Shown: piece after piece, positions 1-12,324 of the stretch | Position numbering within the stretch: the first letter of the stretch is position 1 | Layout: each line of letters begins with the position of its first letter | Assembly (NCBI GenBank): GCA_026874595.1 | Contig: CM049318.1 | Span: 56,277,750-56,341,749 of the forward strand | DNA length: 64,000 nt | Direction: 5' to 3' | From: Sipunculus nudus | Lineage: Eukaryota > Annelida > Sipuncula > Golfingiida > Sipunculidae | The notes under the pieces: generated by a model | The model's database searches: none | Told to the model about the DNA's origin: nothing | Seen by the model: only the letters and a program-made list of their open reading frames with translations | Position numbers and translations under genes: made by a program

Positions 1-533
1 TTAGCTATCATGAAGTCTCACTCATCTGTAATTCTTGTATTGCCACATATTTCCTTGAAGTTTTCTCTAAGGTCATTTTTTCGTAACCCTTTTATTAATG
101 ATATATTGTGAACTTGACATATTTCCCCTAAAGTTGTATCATCAGGGCGATAAAGGCGTGCACAGATTACACCCGATGACTGTGCTGGTCCGGTAAAACA
201 GGTTTCATTGTTTAATACCTGTATGACCAAATCAAAATTCAGTTCCCCCATATTAATATATAGGTCTTTCATACACGGTTTAATGTCAGGCAATGATTTA
301 AATAAAAATACACACGGGAGAGCATTTCGAACATTATTATTCAATGTAACTGCGGCACTGTGGTTTACAGCTAAGCATACTGCCACGTTGTCCTCAACAT
401 GGTCCTCGATAAATGAAACGAGCCCACTCGTCTAATATATTTGTTTGCTGGATACTGCTGTTGGAAGATTCGGCAAGCTAGTCAACTCTTGTCGTTCAAC
501 AGGTTTATCTTTTAACATGCTTGCATTTTTTTC
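1..533 (-). pseudogene. GPCR ectodomain exon, decayed tandem copy (partial)
   Basis: This is a paralogue of the ectodomain exon of the intact receptor at 14,475-18,787. Reading the minus strand, the same landmarks appear in order: TAVSSKQ, VCLAVNHS, LPCVFLF, LNNETCFTGPA, GVICARLYRPD, CGNTRITDE. It is broken. There is an in-frame TAG at 432-434 where the intact copy has Ser, and a TGA at 18-20 where the intact copy has Trp (TDEWNF). It also lacks about 13 residues after the SFIEDH stretch, and its splice acceptor near 530 is degenerate. The exon runs off the left edge, so the transmembrane exons are not visible. It pairs with the signal-peptide exon at 5,253-5,347 across an intron enlarged by insertions. 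Confidence 0.82.
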
Positions 534-2511
534 CTTTTGGCAAATCTTTCTATATATTAAAATTACAAATAAATCATAAAACGTGACTTCAATGTTAAAT
601 TACTGATTATTTCCTCAATTGATGCAATTCCTGCTATAGGTATTATTTTCTTTCAGAAATGCCATTTCTCGAGGTTCTTGTATCCTTCCTTTTTAGTTTT
701 CAGCATAGGCGAAAATGCATCAACGTATTCTTCAAAAGAAGATTGTATCGAATTCAAATGGATACAGACATGTCAAGATATAATTATTTTTAAATGCCAG
801 TTGCACGATTAAACTTTACAAAATATATCATTGTGTGTTGATTACGAATACAAATAGTTTTTACACGTGTAAAGAAATATACATATTTACACTTAATGTT
901 TTACTGTAATTATAAGACTTTCTTCGATTGAAAACAGAGATGTATCATCTTATAATTAAGAAGTAGATTTTGACTTATTTCTGCATCAGTTCTGCTGTTG
1001 TATACATCAAGAACAACATCTGAAGATGAGAAGGCGGACGTTCTATAGTCTCCTGGACTTAAGTTCCAAAAATATTATAAAAATGATAAATTGCTCTCAC
1101 AAAATTCTTATTGCGATGGAAGCATCATATATTCCATGTAAAGAATTAAATCTATGTTTTATTATAAATTATGTATTTTGCACATAATAAATTGCCCAAG
1201 AGGACAGTTTTCTCATTTTGGCACATTGTACTGTAGTAACGTGGAGGTCTTAAAGAGAAAATGACAAAGCTGAGTCAGTTGTCAGTACATGCTCGAGGTA
1301 TTGACAGTGTTTGTTAACCTAAGACATCGGGTTTATAATGCTGACAATTAGTTCGATAATTTGGCCAGGGACGTTTCCAGTTTTTGACAGCCTAAATTAT
1401 AGTAAGAATCCCGCCACAGGTTACAAGACAACGAAGTAGTAATATTTAATGTCATACAATTGTCATATTTGGCTTGATTCAGTTCTTCTGTACTTTTTCA
1501 TACGCCATCGAATCCTCCACTAATTATGAGATGCTAGTTTTAATTAAATAGAATATTGTATCGCATTGGACAGTTTACAGTACTGGTGTTTTCGGAAATA
1601 TATCGATGTTTCCATGTTTCACAATATATATATAATAAATACATGATAATTTAAATTATATGAAATAACTATTATTCTTGAATTATGATACTCAATATTA
1701 TCTTCACTTGATAAGTAGTGATCAAATAGTGATATAAAAACAGCATGATATGTTTTATACCAATAACTGTCTTGTACAGGCATCATGTTTTTAATGTACA
1801 TTCTATGATCTGTTCCCCTTAGTGTTTCATAGACTCGCTGGGCACAGTTGTGCACGCTTGCAGGTGGCTCCCTACTGCATAGCAGTGCTGACCGAATAAT
1901 ATTTTAGCAATTACGGTTAATGCCATATGTTAACTACATGTTCTTCGTGTATGTGTGTGTTGTTTCCTTGCAATTCTTATATTATAAAATGCTAATTTCG
2001 AATCATAGTGTCTTTGTTTGTATAACTGAAAGAGCTTAAACGAGAGAAGAGATATTGCAAATATCCCTGCCATCCAGAAACCAGTAAAACAGCCAAGTGT
2101 GGCTTCATGTATGGTTTTGCTTCTGTTGCGTCCGCCCTGCATGGGATAAATCCCCGAGTCCTCGCTTATACTTTGCTGCCTTAGGGGGCATTGTCCCAAA
2201 ATTATACCAAGACTTACTACACTCACTTACCCATTTATATATAGTATTAAAATACTAAGATTCACGTTGGACAATCGTATACCTATAAATATTATCCGAT
2301 AAAAATGTGCCTTGTTCATTAACCATGTACTAGGGCCGTGGGACATTTTGTTGGTTTCGCATGTATGGGATAATAAAGTAAGAGTCACTCACACACACTT
2401 TCGCTATCTATCTCTGACACACTTGTGTGGTAAAGTGAAATTATATTCCAAAATAAATGAACAATAATGCTACGAAAATGTTTGGTACCAAAACATTGTA
2501 TCTACCTGTTA

Positions 2512-2513
<2 letters not shown>

Positions 2514-2564
<51 letters not shown>
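2514..2564. repeat. (TA)n microsatellite
   Basis: An uninterrupted TA dinucleotide run of about 50 bp, followed shortly by a C-run. It generates spurious Ile/Tyr ORFs in several frames. Confidence 0.95.
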
Positions 2565-2566
<2 letters not shown>

Positions 2567-2815
2567 ACTTAGCATAAAAGCTAAACTACCCCCCCCCCCC
2601 CTTCTATACTATGGCATTACTGGAGTATGGTCACATTTTATATTACTGTCACAGCTAAATGCTTAAATGTGTTAACAACTCTGTGGCCTGAGTACATACT
2701 GCCATAGCACCAATACTGCAATAGTCTAAATTTTAATTAGCTGTATATGATTAATTAAAATCATTGTTGAGACTCATTCGCTTATTAATGGCTACATCTA
2801 ATATTATACATGTAT

Positions 2816-3508
2816 CTGTTTATTATGCGCCTGGCGTTCTGATTCGTGATAGGCGCAAGCCCTGTGCGTTGCTATGGGAACCGTGCTTGTTGAACTGTGA
2901 CTTGCTTACGAAGTGTAAAGACAGCGTGTTCGGTGTAGTATAGAGGGTTCCAGAATGGAAGGTTCTGGGTTCCAGGTGAAAAAGCTATAAATAGGGGCTG
3001 TGTTGAGACCCGGCAGAGAGAAAAAATACGAGCGGACACGGAAGAGTGTGACTCTCTTGTCAGTGTTTTTTTTAACCTTTCCAATAATTGCAGAACTTAC
3101 AGATCTTCAACGGATTTTATACAGACCTTATATACGGATTGTCTTCAGTTTGCCTTTGAGATTATTACCAGAGCTTTATTTTTGGGTTACAACAGATTTG
3201 TTTTCGCTTTTAAATCGGACTATTCTCTGGGAAGATTTATTTAAACTATTTACGTGGATTAAATGTGTTGAATGACTCTGGTTGAGCTGTGTCAGTGGTG
3301 ATATCCAGAAATCAAAGCCTAGGATCACTCTGGTGATGTACATTTTTATTATTGTTATACTGTGTTATTGTATTGATATAGTGTATTGTAATGTTAGGAT
3401 TGTTCTAAGAATAAAGTATAATTATTTGTTAACGAAAAGCCACTGACTTCTTTCTTCATTCCCCTAGACATTTATGTTGCGGAATCTGATTTTTTTATCT
3501 CCGTAACA
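2816..3508 (+). mobile_element. LTR-like promoter/poly(A) unit, candidate solo LTR
   Basis: A ~690-bp stretch reads like an LTR on the plus strand. It has a TG...CA frame, a TATAAATA box at 2,986-2,993 with a downstream leader, and an AATAAA signal at 3,410-3,415 towards its right end. No flanking internal domain (gag, protease or reverse transcriptase) is seen, which would fit an old solo LTR. No clear target duplication was found, so the ends are approximate and the family is not assigned. It lies in the inserted part of the GPCR pseudogene intron. It could instead be the promoter and terminator of some other repeat. Confidence 0.33.
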
Positions 3509-4747
3509 AAATTTCTGCTCGTCACGATTACAATATGACAATAATACATATATTCCTAAGAATTTATTTAGTTCTAGTTTCCCCATTCCTGTCCCTTTGC
3601 TCTTTATTCATATAGTATAGCCCACTGTGACCAACTTGTCGCCAGCAGCTTGTGCAGCTAGCTGTAATCAACTTGTGACCAGCATGCGACTAGCTCTGAT
3701 CAGCTTAGGGCCATATCTCATAAGTTGGGGATACAATCCTGGCCGAAGCTGAATCTAAATATCCCCATATTTATAAAAGCACTATTGTCACGACTGAAAA
3801 GCAGGATTTAAGAGGTGATGTAAATACATTTTTGGGGCTAGAAGCTAAAGCTGGCTTCACTGTCAAGTCAGCTGGCGTGGGCCCTTATGGAGACGTCGAC
3901 CTGTGACCGACGAATGAAGTCAAGTGAACAAAACAAAGCCCGTTGGTCACACACGCTAAATTACACTATCTACACCTGTATCTTTCCCCTTACCAGTACA
4001 GAAGTGACGGGAATAATAAAAAGAGTTATCTTATAAAATTAATCATAAATGTTATAAGTTGTAAATGAGATAACATTCTTTGTGCACTGCGGCACCTTAC
4101 CTTTGAGATCCATGCTTTGGTTTTACTCCGCAGACAAAAAAATGGATTGATTACAAAAACAGTTATTAAGTTTTCTGACCTGATGACCCTATACCAGGCA
4201 AGATGTGTAATAAGATGATAGGCTACACCCCCGAATCATCGACTATGGCCTTGCTAGTCATGGGATCTGACGCTGAACTGCATACAACGTCCTGGAAACT
4301 TCTTTCTTGGAGCAGGGAGCAAACACTCTCGAACGATTATAAAGGAATAAACACGTGCAAATTACTGCTCTGTACATTAACTTTCTTTGCAAATGAATAA
4401 TTACTGTATACTAACAGTTCCAGTTCAGAAGCATAATTGATTCTACCCGATTCTTTATAAACCTATTTATGACTCATCCATTTGTCGAACATACGGTCAA
4501 TAGAAACATGTGGAGCAGGAGCATGGCAAAACTGATCATATATTTTTGAATGGTGAATAATAATATCTTTAAGAGTAATTCTACATCTAGGTCATCTCGA
4601 TATAACATGTAATAAATTTTAATAAAAAATATTCAATACTTGATAAATTTTATCATCATATGAGATTACTTCAGCAAAATCAGCAAAATGTTTTGTTTCT
4701 AAAACAATAATTACTTTCAACTATTTGATTTTCAAAAATACATAATG

Positions 4748-4752
<5 letters not shown>

Positions 4753-4791
<39 letters not shown>
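4753..4791. repeat. (TA)n microsatellite
   Basis: A pure TA run of about 40 bp in the inserted section of the pseudogene intron. Confidence 0.93.
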
Positions 4792-4794
<3 letters not shown>

Positions 4795-5252
4795 TGATAA
4801 ACTATATAAAACATTGTCACATTTCAAGATAGGGCAAGGAAAGGTTTTATTGGTAAAATCTGAAGATAGGTCTACACATAATTTAACAATACGTGGCTAG
4901 TATCGTATAACACGCGGATATGTCAGTAAACACCCATACAATAGACCACTGGTGCGTATGTACGCATTCTCTACATGTACCACGCAATTTCAGCCACAAA
5001 TCGGCGCGCAAGTCTATATTCCGCCGCTGCTGTATCCAAAAGAATAAGATTTTATCAAGACTAAAGTCATGAACTCAGTAGTAGAAGCGAGTAAAATACC
5101 CTGAACCCTTTGATTCGCATATTCAGCTCCCTCAGAGCAATGCTATCATTTTACAATCCCCATAAGTTAAATATACACACTTGTGCCTCTAAACATGTCC
5201 ACCTTAACTATATATATATTAAAATTATTATAATTATATAGATAATGCTTAC

Positions 5253-5347
5253 CTCATAAACTTGGAGACCATTCCATGTTGTTTCAATGGTTTTGGCCAC
5301 GATAAGCTGCAGATTAGGATTGCACTGATTACGCCTAGTTGGATCAT
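5253..5347 (-). pseudogene. GPCR signal-peptide exon, decayed tandem copy
   Basis: On the minus strand this begins MIQLGVISAILICSLSW, matching MFQVGLLSFILSCSLSW of the intact receptor, and ends at a GTAAGC splice donor in the same place. It is 95 bp long against 102 bp in the intact copy, because of small deletions after the Trp codon. The frame after the signal peptide is therefore lost. Together with the stops in its partner exon at 1-533, this marks the copy as non-functional. Confidence 0.78.
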
Positions 5348-6939
5348 TGCTACTTGTGATGTGAGTCGCAGAAGTTGCGGTACAGTTGAAAATGAAGCTC
5401 TGGAGATGACAAATTCATATATGTCCCAACATAATTTTACTAGATACGCTTAAAGCTCATTTTAATTATTGTTACTACTTGCATATTATAGCGTCATATA
5501 TATAATCAACATAATATGTACAATTTATTATATCCGTGTTTAATCACTTCTGTCAATCAAAGGAGACGCACGGCTGGGATTTGCCGAGATTACAGTTAAA
5601 GGCAAATACTACACAGGTATCTTAATTTGTAATGCACATGCCCAGCAACATTTTAGTAATTTACATATAGGTTGTGCCTCAAAGAAATCAAATTAAAGAA
5701 ATACTTTAGTTGATCTGTTTTAGAGACTATGCAAGCGAGATACATTAATTTTTTTAATCACTGCAATAATTAATTTATGGACAATTGTTTTGCATTGATA
5801 TATTACGTCAGTCACAACAAAGAAGAAATGGACAATGTCAGTGGTACTTAAATGACATTTTCCCGGATGGCCTGAGTGCATTTATTTTCATAATGTAATT
5901 TGCAATGCACTTAATTCTCTGATTCATACGAATATACATTATTTATTATTATAATTATTATTATTATTGCTGCTTCGAGATAGACAGTTCGAGACGCGTT
6001 GAAATATTGAAGGTGTTTTATCGTGTGTTTCATGTCTGATTTTTCAAGTAATTGTTGTTACCAGATGTATTTTGCTTTTAGGTGTTTGTTAAAAGTTTGC
6101 AGCATGTGAGCACAGGCGAATGTGTTACCAGAAACATTGGTCCCTGTCTAAACTTGTGTAAACATACTCAGGTCAGTCTCAGTGAAACGCCCGTTCCAGG
6201 TCGAAATAATACCTTAATGGAGATGGGCCCTTCAAGTGTAAATAATTCTAAAGCCGCTAAAGTACAACCGTGGTAATGGTGTTGTCATACAAAGCATAGA
6301 GCATGTAAAGCTTTTAACAACGAAGAGATACTCGCATCGGTGCCGCCAAGCTTCAAATAAACCCTAGTATTTCCTAATGTGTGACTTGAAATGTGATTTT
6401 AGGGACAGCTGTATTTCTTTCTGTTTCGAACTAATGTATGCGGAAAGCGACAGAAAAGCCTGTTTCTTTATTGAACATTATATTTCTTACTACTACCAAG
6501 CCCATTACTTAATCAATATCCCTTGGCATTCTTTTACATGAGATCAAAAATATACTAACAACCATAAAGTTGCCCATACAATTACCTATAACTATTGAAT
6601 CAAAGGTTGAACTGTCCTGGACATTTGTACAAACTGTATTAGGATGTATAAAAGAGAGATATGTTCAAAGTCATTTGAAAGTAATTTGTAATTGTGATGC
6701 ACTAAATATCTTTACCAAATTAAGAATTAAATTTTTTTACCTGTGTTCTAGGCTACACCATGTACATACGATGACGAAACACATATACGACCATATTTGT
6801 TTTTATTTTAGGTAACTTTATGCCTAGAATATAACATCTCCCACAGACCGTTACCACCAAAGAACCCCAATCCCTATTTTTGCACGTTTGTCTGTAACGA
6901 TATGAAAACCTTCTTACGGTAATGGCACATCCGTGTAAT
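5348..6939. other. 5' flank of the GPCR pseudogene; no gene seen
   Basis: Positions 5,400-5,700 align with the 5' flank of the intact receptor (18,840-19,200). Positions 6,360-6,830 align with 27,900-28,330. No open frame shows a recognisable protein. The 64-residue frame at 6,082-6,276 has no domain or splice context and is not called. Confidence 0.5.
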
Positions 6940-7110
6940 GACACATTCAAGAAAACATTTTAGAATTCCTCACTCAATTCTTAACATATATGGAACGCAC
7001 AAGTAAAGTTGATACTACACTACAAAAGCGCAGATAAACCAACAAACTTGACCAATTTCTTTTGAAACCTCGAAGGCTCAGCAGAAAGGCGTCAAAAACG
7101 CTCAGTGGTC
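6940..7110 (-). pseudogene. GPCR TM7-exon remnant (third receptor copy)
   Basis: About 170 bp aligns with the C-terminal exon of the intact receptor (14,515-14,690), from the cytoplasmic tail across the TM7 cysteine region. Shared stretches include GAATTCCTCAC at the tail and CAGCGCAGATAAA-type sequence over the Leu-Arg-Cys-Cys segment. No long open frame survives. The rest of this copy (TM1-6, ectodomain) is not found to the right, so it is a truncated relic. Confidence 0.68.
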
Positions 7111-8221
7111 AGCATTGTATCCGGCGTATATTAAAGGGACCTATTGACATACCAGGCATGTTTTCTCCTTACAACATTATGAAAATTACCAATATTTCGT
7201 TTTCTTACTCGTGAACAAGGAAAAAAAAAAGAAGTTTGAACCGAGCGCGATCAGGACCATTGATATAAAAATATGGGTCATCCCACCTGCCCTACCGCGC
7301 AACTTCACAATTCACGGTTTTTCAAACTTCAGTGTTTCTTCTTTGCTTCCTCGTTTAAATATTTGAAAACAGAATAAATCTCAGCAATAATATAACAAGA
7401 AAATGGAAGAAATACAGGCGCGGTCACAAAAAAAGAGCGACACCGGTTTTAACAGAATTATAGATATCCTAGCCCCCTTTGCAGCTTTTAATATTTTTTT
7501 TTCTGTTCCAGGCCTTATTAATTATATTCCAATCACTGATTGCCTTTATCCATAGATAGATCTTATATAATATGCATGAGCTTCTTTAACTAATTTGGTG
7601 TCGCATCTGTTCTGTGTTCGCCCAAAAACAAAATACATGTTGTTAGCACAACAACACAAATAGAGCATTGTAGTTCCGAAGAGAACCGTAAGAGGGCAGC
7701 CTTATCTGATTTTTATTTATTATTAATTTAAGGTAGACAACGGCCATGGAGATGTAAACAAGTAAGGGAGTGGAGCACTGGAAGTTGTCAAGAGGTTTTG
7801 GAAGTATTATAGATATATTTTTTTCTATTATGAACCTTAGTAGGATGAAATTACAAGATTTTACTTAAATTTTTTTTAAGTATACTTAAAGTATTTTTCA
7901 ATTCAGTCTCTATTTTGTTATACAATACGCAATACAGAGTGCTTCATACAAATCGATGCCATACTGAGAGTCAAATGAATGCTTACACTTCTGAGATACC
8001 GGTTATATTTTACTTTGGCATAATAACCTGATACTTCATGTATTCCGCTCTGTATTTTAGGCCAGGCGTATGTTTCAAATGCAAATGGAATAATGTTTTT
8101 CTTCAATCTAAACAGTCAGAAATCACCATATACAGTGAACCAATTTTCAGATTAACAGTGAGTAACATGATGCATACTGGTAGTTCAAGTAATTTCAATT
8201 ATGTATAATATGGAGTGCACA
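7111..8221. other. Unassigned, repeat-like; no gene seen
   Basis: AT-rich sequence with no recognisable exon. A short GC-rich piece around 7,235-7,320 (CCGAGCGCGAT, then TACCGCGCAAC) resembles pieces at 34,243-34,320 and 43,638, suggesting a dispersed repeat. Confidence 0.35.
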
Positions 8222-10800
8222 AAAGAGACCTTAAATAGATTTATATTTTTATTTAATGCCCGTAGCCTCCGTAATGCTACCAGGAGAAAATAAATGTTTT
8301 ACTGGTAACAGGTTAAGACGGTAGATATATTTTTATCCAAGAAACTCACAGCAGAAGGGAGATTAAACATATCTGGAGAGCAGAGTGGGGACATCAAATA
8401 TTTTTACCGTGGGAGTAATCAAGCTAGGGGAGTTGCTATTTTAATCAAGAATAACGTTGCATGCAAAATAATAGAACAAAAGAGAGATACGCAGGGAAGA
8501 TGCATCATTTAAGACTGCAACAAAGATGATGATAGGATAACACTTGCAAATATATATGGGCCAAACATCGATTCTCCACAATTTTTCAAAACATTCTTTC
8601 TGGATATTGAAAATATGGTAAATGACCACAAGATTTTTTATGGGGATTGGAATATCATGTTGGACAGTTTATTGGATAGAGCAAAGGGATCATGAAAAAG
8701 TAAAAAAACAAGCAATAATAATATTATTAGATTATATGGAAGAGACAGGCATAATTGATATATTGAGACTTGAAAACCGAAATACAACAAGATATACATG
8801 GTCAAGAGATAACCCCACACCAGTCTGGGGTCGTCTAGACTTTTTCTTGGTATCAATGAGTGTTAAAGAATGGATAAAAGCTATTGACATTATACCAGCT
8901 TATAAATCAGACCATTTCTCCTACTTTCGGAGGTTAAAAAAATTAATATCCGGAGAGATTCAATCTTATATAGTATATCTCTAAACAAAATCCAGTGATA
9001 CATAATAAAAAGGGAAAAAAACAATAAAGAATGAGCCAGAGAAATTAGTAGAAGAAAAAAACAGAGGCATAATTGTGCGCAGCAGAACAGGGGAAGTCAA
9101 CAAAACATTTTTTTTACACTTAGGGAAAAGAAATTATAACAAAAAGTACTTTATAAACTAATCTTAAATGATGGAAGGATTATAGAGAACACCCAAGATA
9201 TCTTAAAAGAGGAAAAACTATTTTATTAAAACCTGTACAAAGCTTAAACTAATATTCAAAAGTCCAAGGGCAAGATTTTATTTAAAGTCATCAAAATAAT
9301 AAAAAAAAACTTTCAGATAATAGGAGGACTATTGGTGATAGTTTAAAAACAGAAAACGCCGTTCTATAAACGTTAAAAAAGCTTTTCAAACAATAAAACA
9401 CCTGGCTTGGATAGGATACCAGGAGAATTTTATAAATTCTTCTGGAAAGACATAAAACAATATTTCATGGATGGCCTAATATATTCTTTAGAAACTGGCA
9501 ATCTCTGTTCGACCCAGACACAAGTAATTATTAATCTATTACCTATGAAGAACAAAACTTTAACATACCTCCAGAACTGGAGACCAATTACATTGCTAAA
9601 CACAGATTGTAAGATAATTTCCAAATTCTTTGCAAATAGAATGAAGTCATTTATAACTAAACTCATTAATCAAGACTAAACAGGTTTTATAAAAGGAAGA
9701 TTTATAGGAGAAAATATAAATAAGATGATTAATATTATAAAAAGTGCAAATGAATTAAGTATTTTCGGTTTTATTATGACAACTGATTTAAAAAAAGGCG
9801 TTTAAGTGTTTGGAATGGCCATTCATATGGGAATATCTGGATTATTTCAACTTTGGAATAACTTTCATAAGATGGATTAAAATAGTATACACTAACTGTA
9901 GTACATATGTTATAAAAAACAGATTTTTTAAACCAAGGCTGACAAGGCTGTCCACTTTCACCATATTTATTTATTTTATCTGCAGAATTGTTAGCTTCTG
10001 AAATAAGACACAATTACAAATTTAAAGGAATTACTTTAAATAGATATGAGTATAAAATACTTCAATATGCTGGTGATACTGTGATGTTGTTATTAATATT
10101 TATAGTATTAGAGAATCATTAAGCATATTTGAAAACTTTCATAATTCCTGTGCACTGAAATTAAATAAAGATAAAGTTTCATAATGCCTTTAGTAAATAA
10201 TACACCTATTTTAGAAGAAAACAAGAGACATGCAGGTACAGGACCTAGGTTTACAGTAGTAAACTGGACCTGTTAATACTTTGGATATATCATGACGGTC
10301 ATCACTAGTTAACTTAATTGAAGGATAAATGTTTTTATCAGCAGAGGACTGCAAGTCAATTTTAAATATTGGGAACCCTTTCTGGAGAGAGACAATGCAT
10401 GCATGGTGTAACTTTAATTTTGCTACACCTTGTACCATAGAAGATATTATAAGACAGACTTTATGGTATAACTCGTATATTAAAATTGCTAATAATCTGC
10501 TATAATAAATGGTATGCAGCAAATATAAGGTACATACGAGATATTTTGCACATTGGTAAAGAAAAATGTAAAGTTTTAAGGTACAAAGAATTATGTGCAA
10601 AATTCAATACGCATATTAACTTTTTAACATATCAAGGAATTTTAGGGGCAATATCTAGTTCATGGAAGAAAAGTGTTAAGTCGAGTGGATTCCCCAACAA
10701 CAAAGTCAAACATCAAGTTGATGACATAACAAATAGGAGGAAAATTACAAAATGATTAATGGCACTTGTATAAATATTGATAAACATGATTATTACAAAA
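8222..10800 (+). mobile_element. L1/Tx1-type LINE, degraded, 5'-truncated
   Basis: Frames in series show the APE endonuclease first (QETH near 8,335, YRGSNQARGVAILIKNN, NIYGPN, GDWNIML, then YTW and RLDFFLVS near 8,800-8,860). The reverse transcriptase follows (PGEFYKFFW at about 9,420, NWRPITLLNTDCKIISKF at 9,570, GFIKGRFIGENI at 9,690, LSPYLF-like and YAGD near 10,070), then a C-terminal tail to about 10,760. The phrasing NWRPITLLNTD...K is typical of the L1/Tx1 group. Many stops and frameshifts separate the frames, and the catalytic YADD motif reads YAGD, so it cannot be active. The 5' part and any ORF1 are missing. The 3' limit is approximate. Confidence 0.85.
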
Positions 10801-10889
10801 TGGATAAAGGATGCAGTGTCACTTGTAAAACTTAAAGTAAGAAAAGTTTTATAACAAAAGGAATGCATATATAAAAAGGTAATATTATT

Positions 10890-11340
10890 ATGATAAACTG
10901 ATCGGCCAATCGTGGGTGATATGCTGTTTAGTTTGTAATCATGACGTTGATTACACCATTATGTTGTAAATGGATTATTTGATGGATGGATGCAGGACTT
11001 TTTATTTCTGAATTCCCCTTAGGACCTCCTATGTTAGAATATTCAACAGCCATGGGGAACACCAGCTCACAGACCTATTTTAGCAATTATGGTCGGGTTA
11101 CAATGAACTCTCTTCTCCTATGCCTTCTTCTGTTAAACTTATATTGTCGTATGCAGTATACTGATTGCCTTGTACTTTCTTTAGGAAAAACTAAGGGATT
11201 ATGTTTTTATTTTAGATTTTACGGAGAACTTTACCTAATGTTCGGCTTTAAAGACATTCTTCCATTTAGATATCCAACCGGTAACGTTGGATAAGGTGAT
11301 ACCAAAGTCATGTTAGGAGAATTGGCATAACACTATATAA
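10890..11340. repeat. Duplicated block (partner 28,590-29,160)
   Basis: Non-coding sequence that recurs at 28,590-29,160. For example, ATGCTGTTTAGTTT then TAATCATGACGTTGAT occurs at both, followed by a matching CACAGACCT...TTTTAG stretch. It is part of the mosaic duplication. The 102-residue open frame at 10,986-11,294 is not conserved in the partner and is not called a gene. Confidence 0.6.
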
Positions 11341-11898
11341 ACGTCTACAATATATACATGTATTGTATGATATAATATTATTTTATATGACATTTAAAGA
11401 AATGAATCACCTAATTGATTTATCTGTATTCTTGGTTGAATGTTTATGATATTCTACGTTGGGTAATTTTAAAATATTTCTCCCGCTATTAAATAACCAA
11501 TGTTGGCATTCCTCACGTTCCCCTCTGTCAATTGATTTGGCCTCATGGACATTTTCCATTCATCATTGGTAGAAGTAGTAGTGGTAGTGCTGGTAGTTTA
11601 AGTAGTAGAAGTGGTGAATGGTTTTCTAATTCTGTTGTATTAAACCGTGTAGATTTGTTAGGATTTCCTTGTTTGCAAAGTGTTAACAGCCGTTTTAGTA
11701 GCTTTTTCTACTAGCTTGTACAGGAGTGTTATTTATGGTCTCATTTGAGCTAACCATAATGAACAATGCTGCATGATTATGAATACATTATTAAGGCATG
11801 TTTCGGGATTTAATATTATCCTTAGATTAATAGACATTAATAAACAAATAGTTTATTAAGAGCATCCTATGATTTTTTTTATAGTGAACCACTGAAAC

Positions 11899-12075
11899 CA
11901 CGAGTAAATAAACGTCGTGGGCGTAGTGTAGGGTAGTATGAAACTCGGAAACGTATGCACGAGTAAATGGAGATCATGGGTGTAGTGCAGGCTAATATGA
12001 AACTCGAAAACATATGCACAAGTAAATGGACATCATGGGCTTAGTGTTGGCTAGTATTGCAAATTATTATTTTAT
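11899..12075. repeat. 59-bp tandem repeat, three units
   Basis: Units start at 11,899, 11,958 and 12,017 (CACGAGTAAAT, CACGAGTAAAT, CACAAGTAAAT), exactly 59 bp apart. Each continues through a TCATGGG/TCGTGGG and GTAGTG-like core. The related positions at 23,690 and 31,258 hold a single unit, so the expansion is specific to this copy. Confidence 0.85.
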
Positions 12076-12273
12076 CATTTGTAATTATTATACCTTTAGC
12101 TTGGGGGAGGGGGCAGTGAATGAACGTTTATAAGTGAGTTTAAGATAGGTTCAATAGTAATTTATGGTGCGGCTAATGGTAATTACAAAGAAAAAATCTG
12201 AGTTGTTGAACTGTTGTTGAAAAGTTTTCATTTCCTAGGAATCTTAAATTTTAGATGCTGTATTTGTATTACC

Positions 12274-12274
<1 letters not shown>

Positions 12275-12320
<46 letters not shown>
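12275..12320. repeat. (TA)n microsatellite
   Basis: TA run of about 46 bp followed by CAATCAA, at the position equivalent to the (TA)n at 25,038-25,105 in the duplicated partner block. Confidence 0.95.

Positions 12321-12324
<4 letters not shown>

Larger units (their letters stand above)
534..5252 (-). other. Intron 1 of the GPCR pseudogene, with inserts
   Basis: No coding exon is recognised. Positions 534-2,240 and 5,060-5,252 align by eye with intron 1 of the intact receptor (17,270-18,350 and 18,490-18,685), for example in the stretch around GTACTGTAGTAAC at about 1,230 and 17,690. About 2.8 kb between 2,240 and 5,060 has no counterpart there, so it looks inserted. That piece holds two (TA)n runs, a C-run at 2,588-2,600 and an LTR-like unit at 2,816-3,508. 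Confidence 0.6.

Noticed and set aside
3000-3275. 91-residue plus-strand frame
   Set aside because: It falls within the LTR-like unit and shows no retroelement or host domain.
10211-10600. 129-residue minus-strand frame
   Set aside because: It lies antisense to the C-terminal part of the degraded LINE and has no features of its own.
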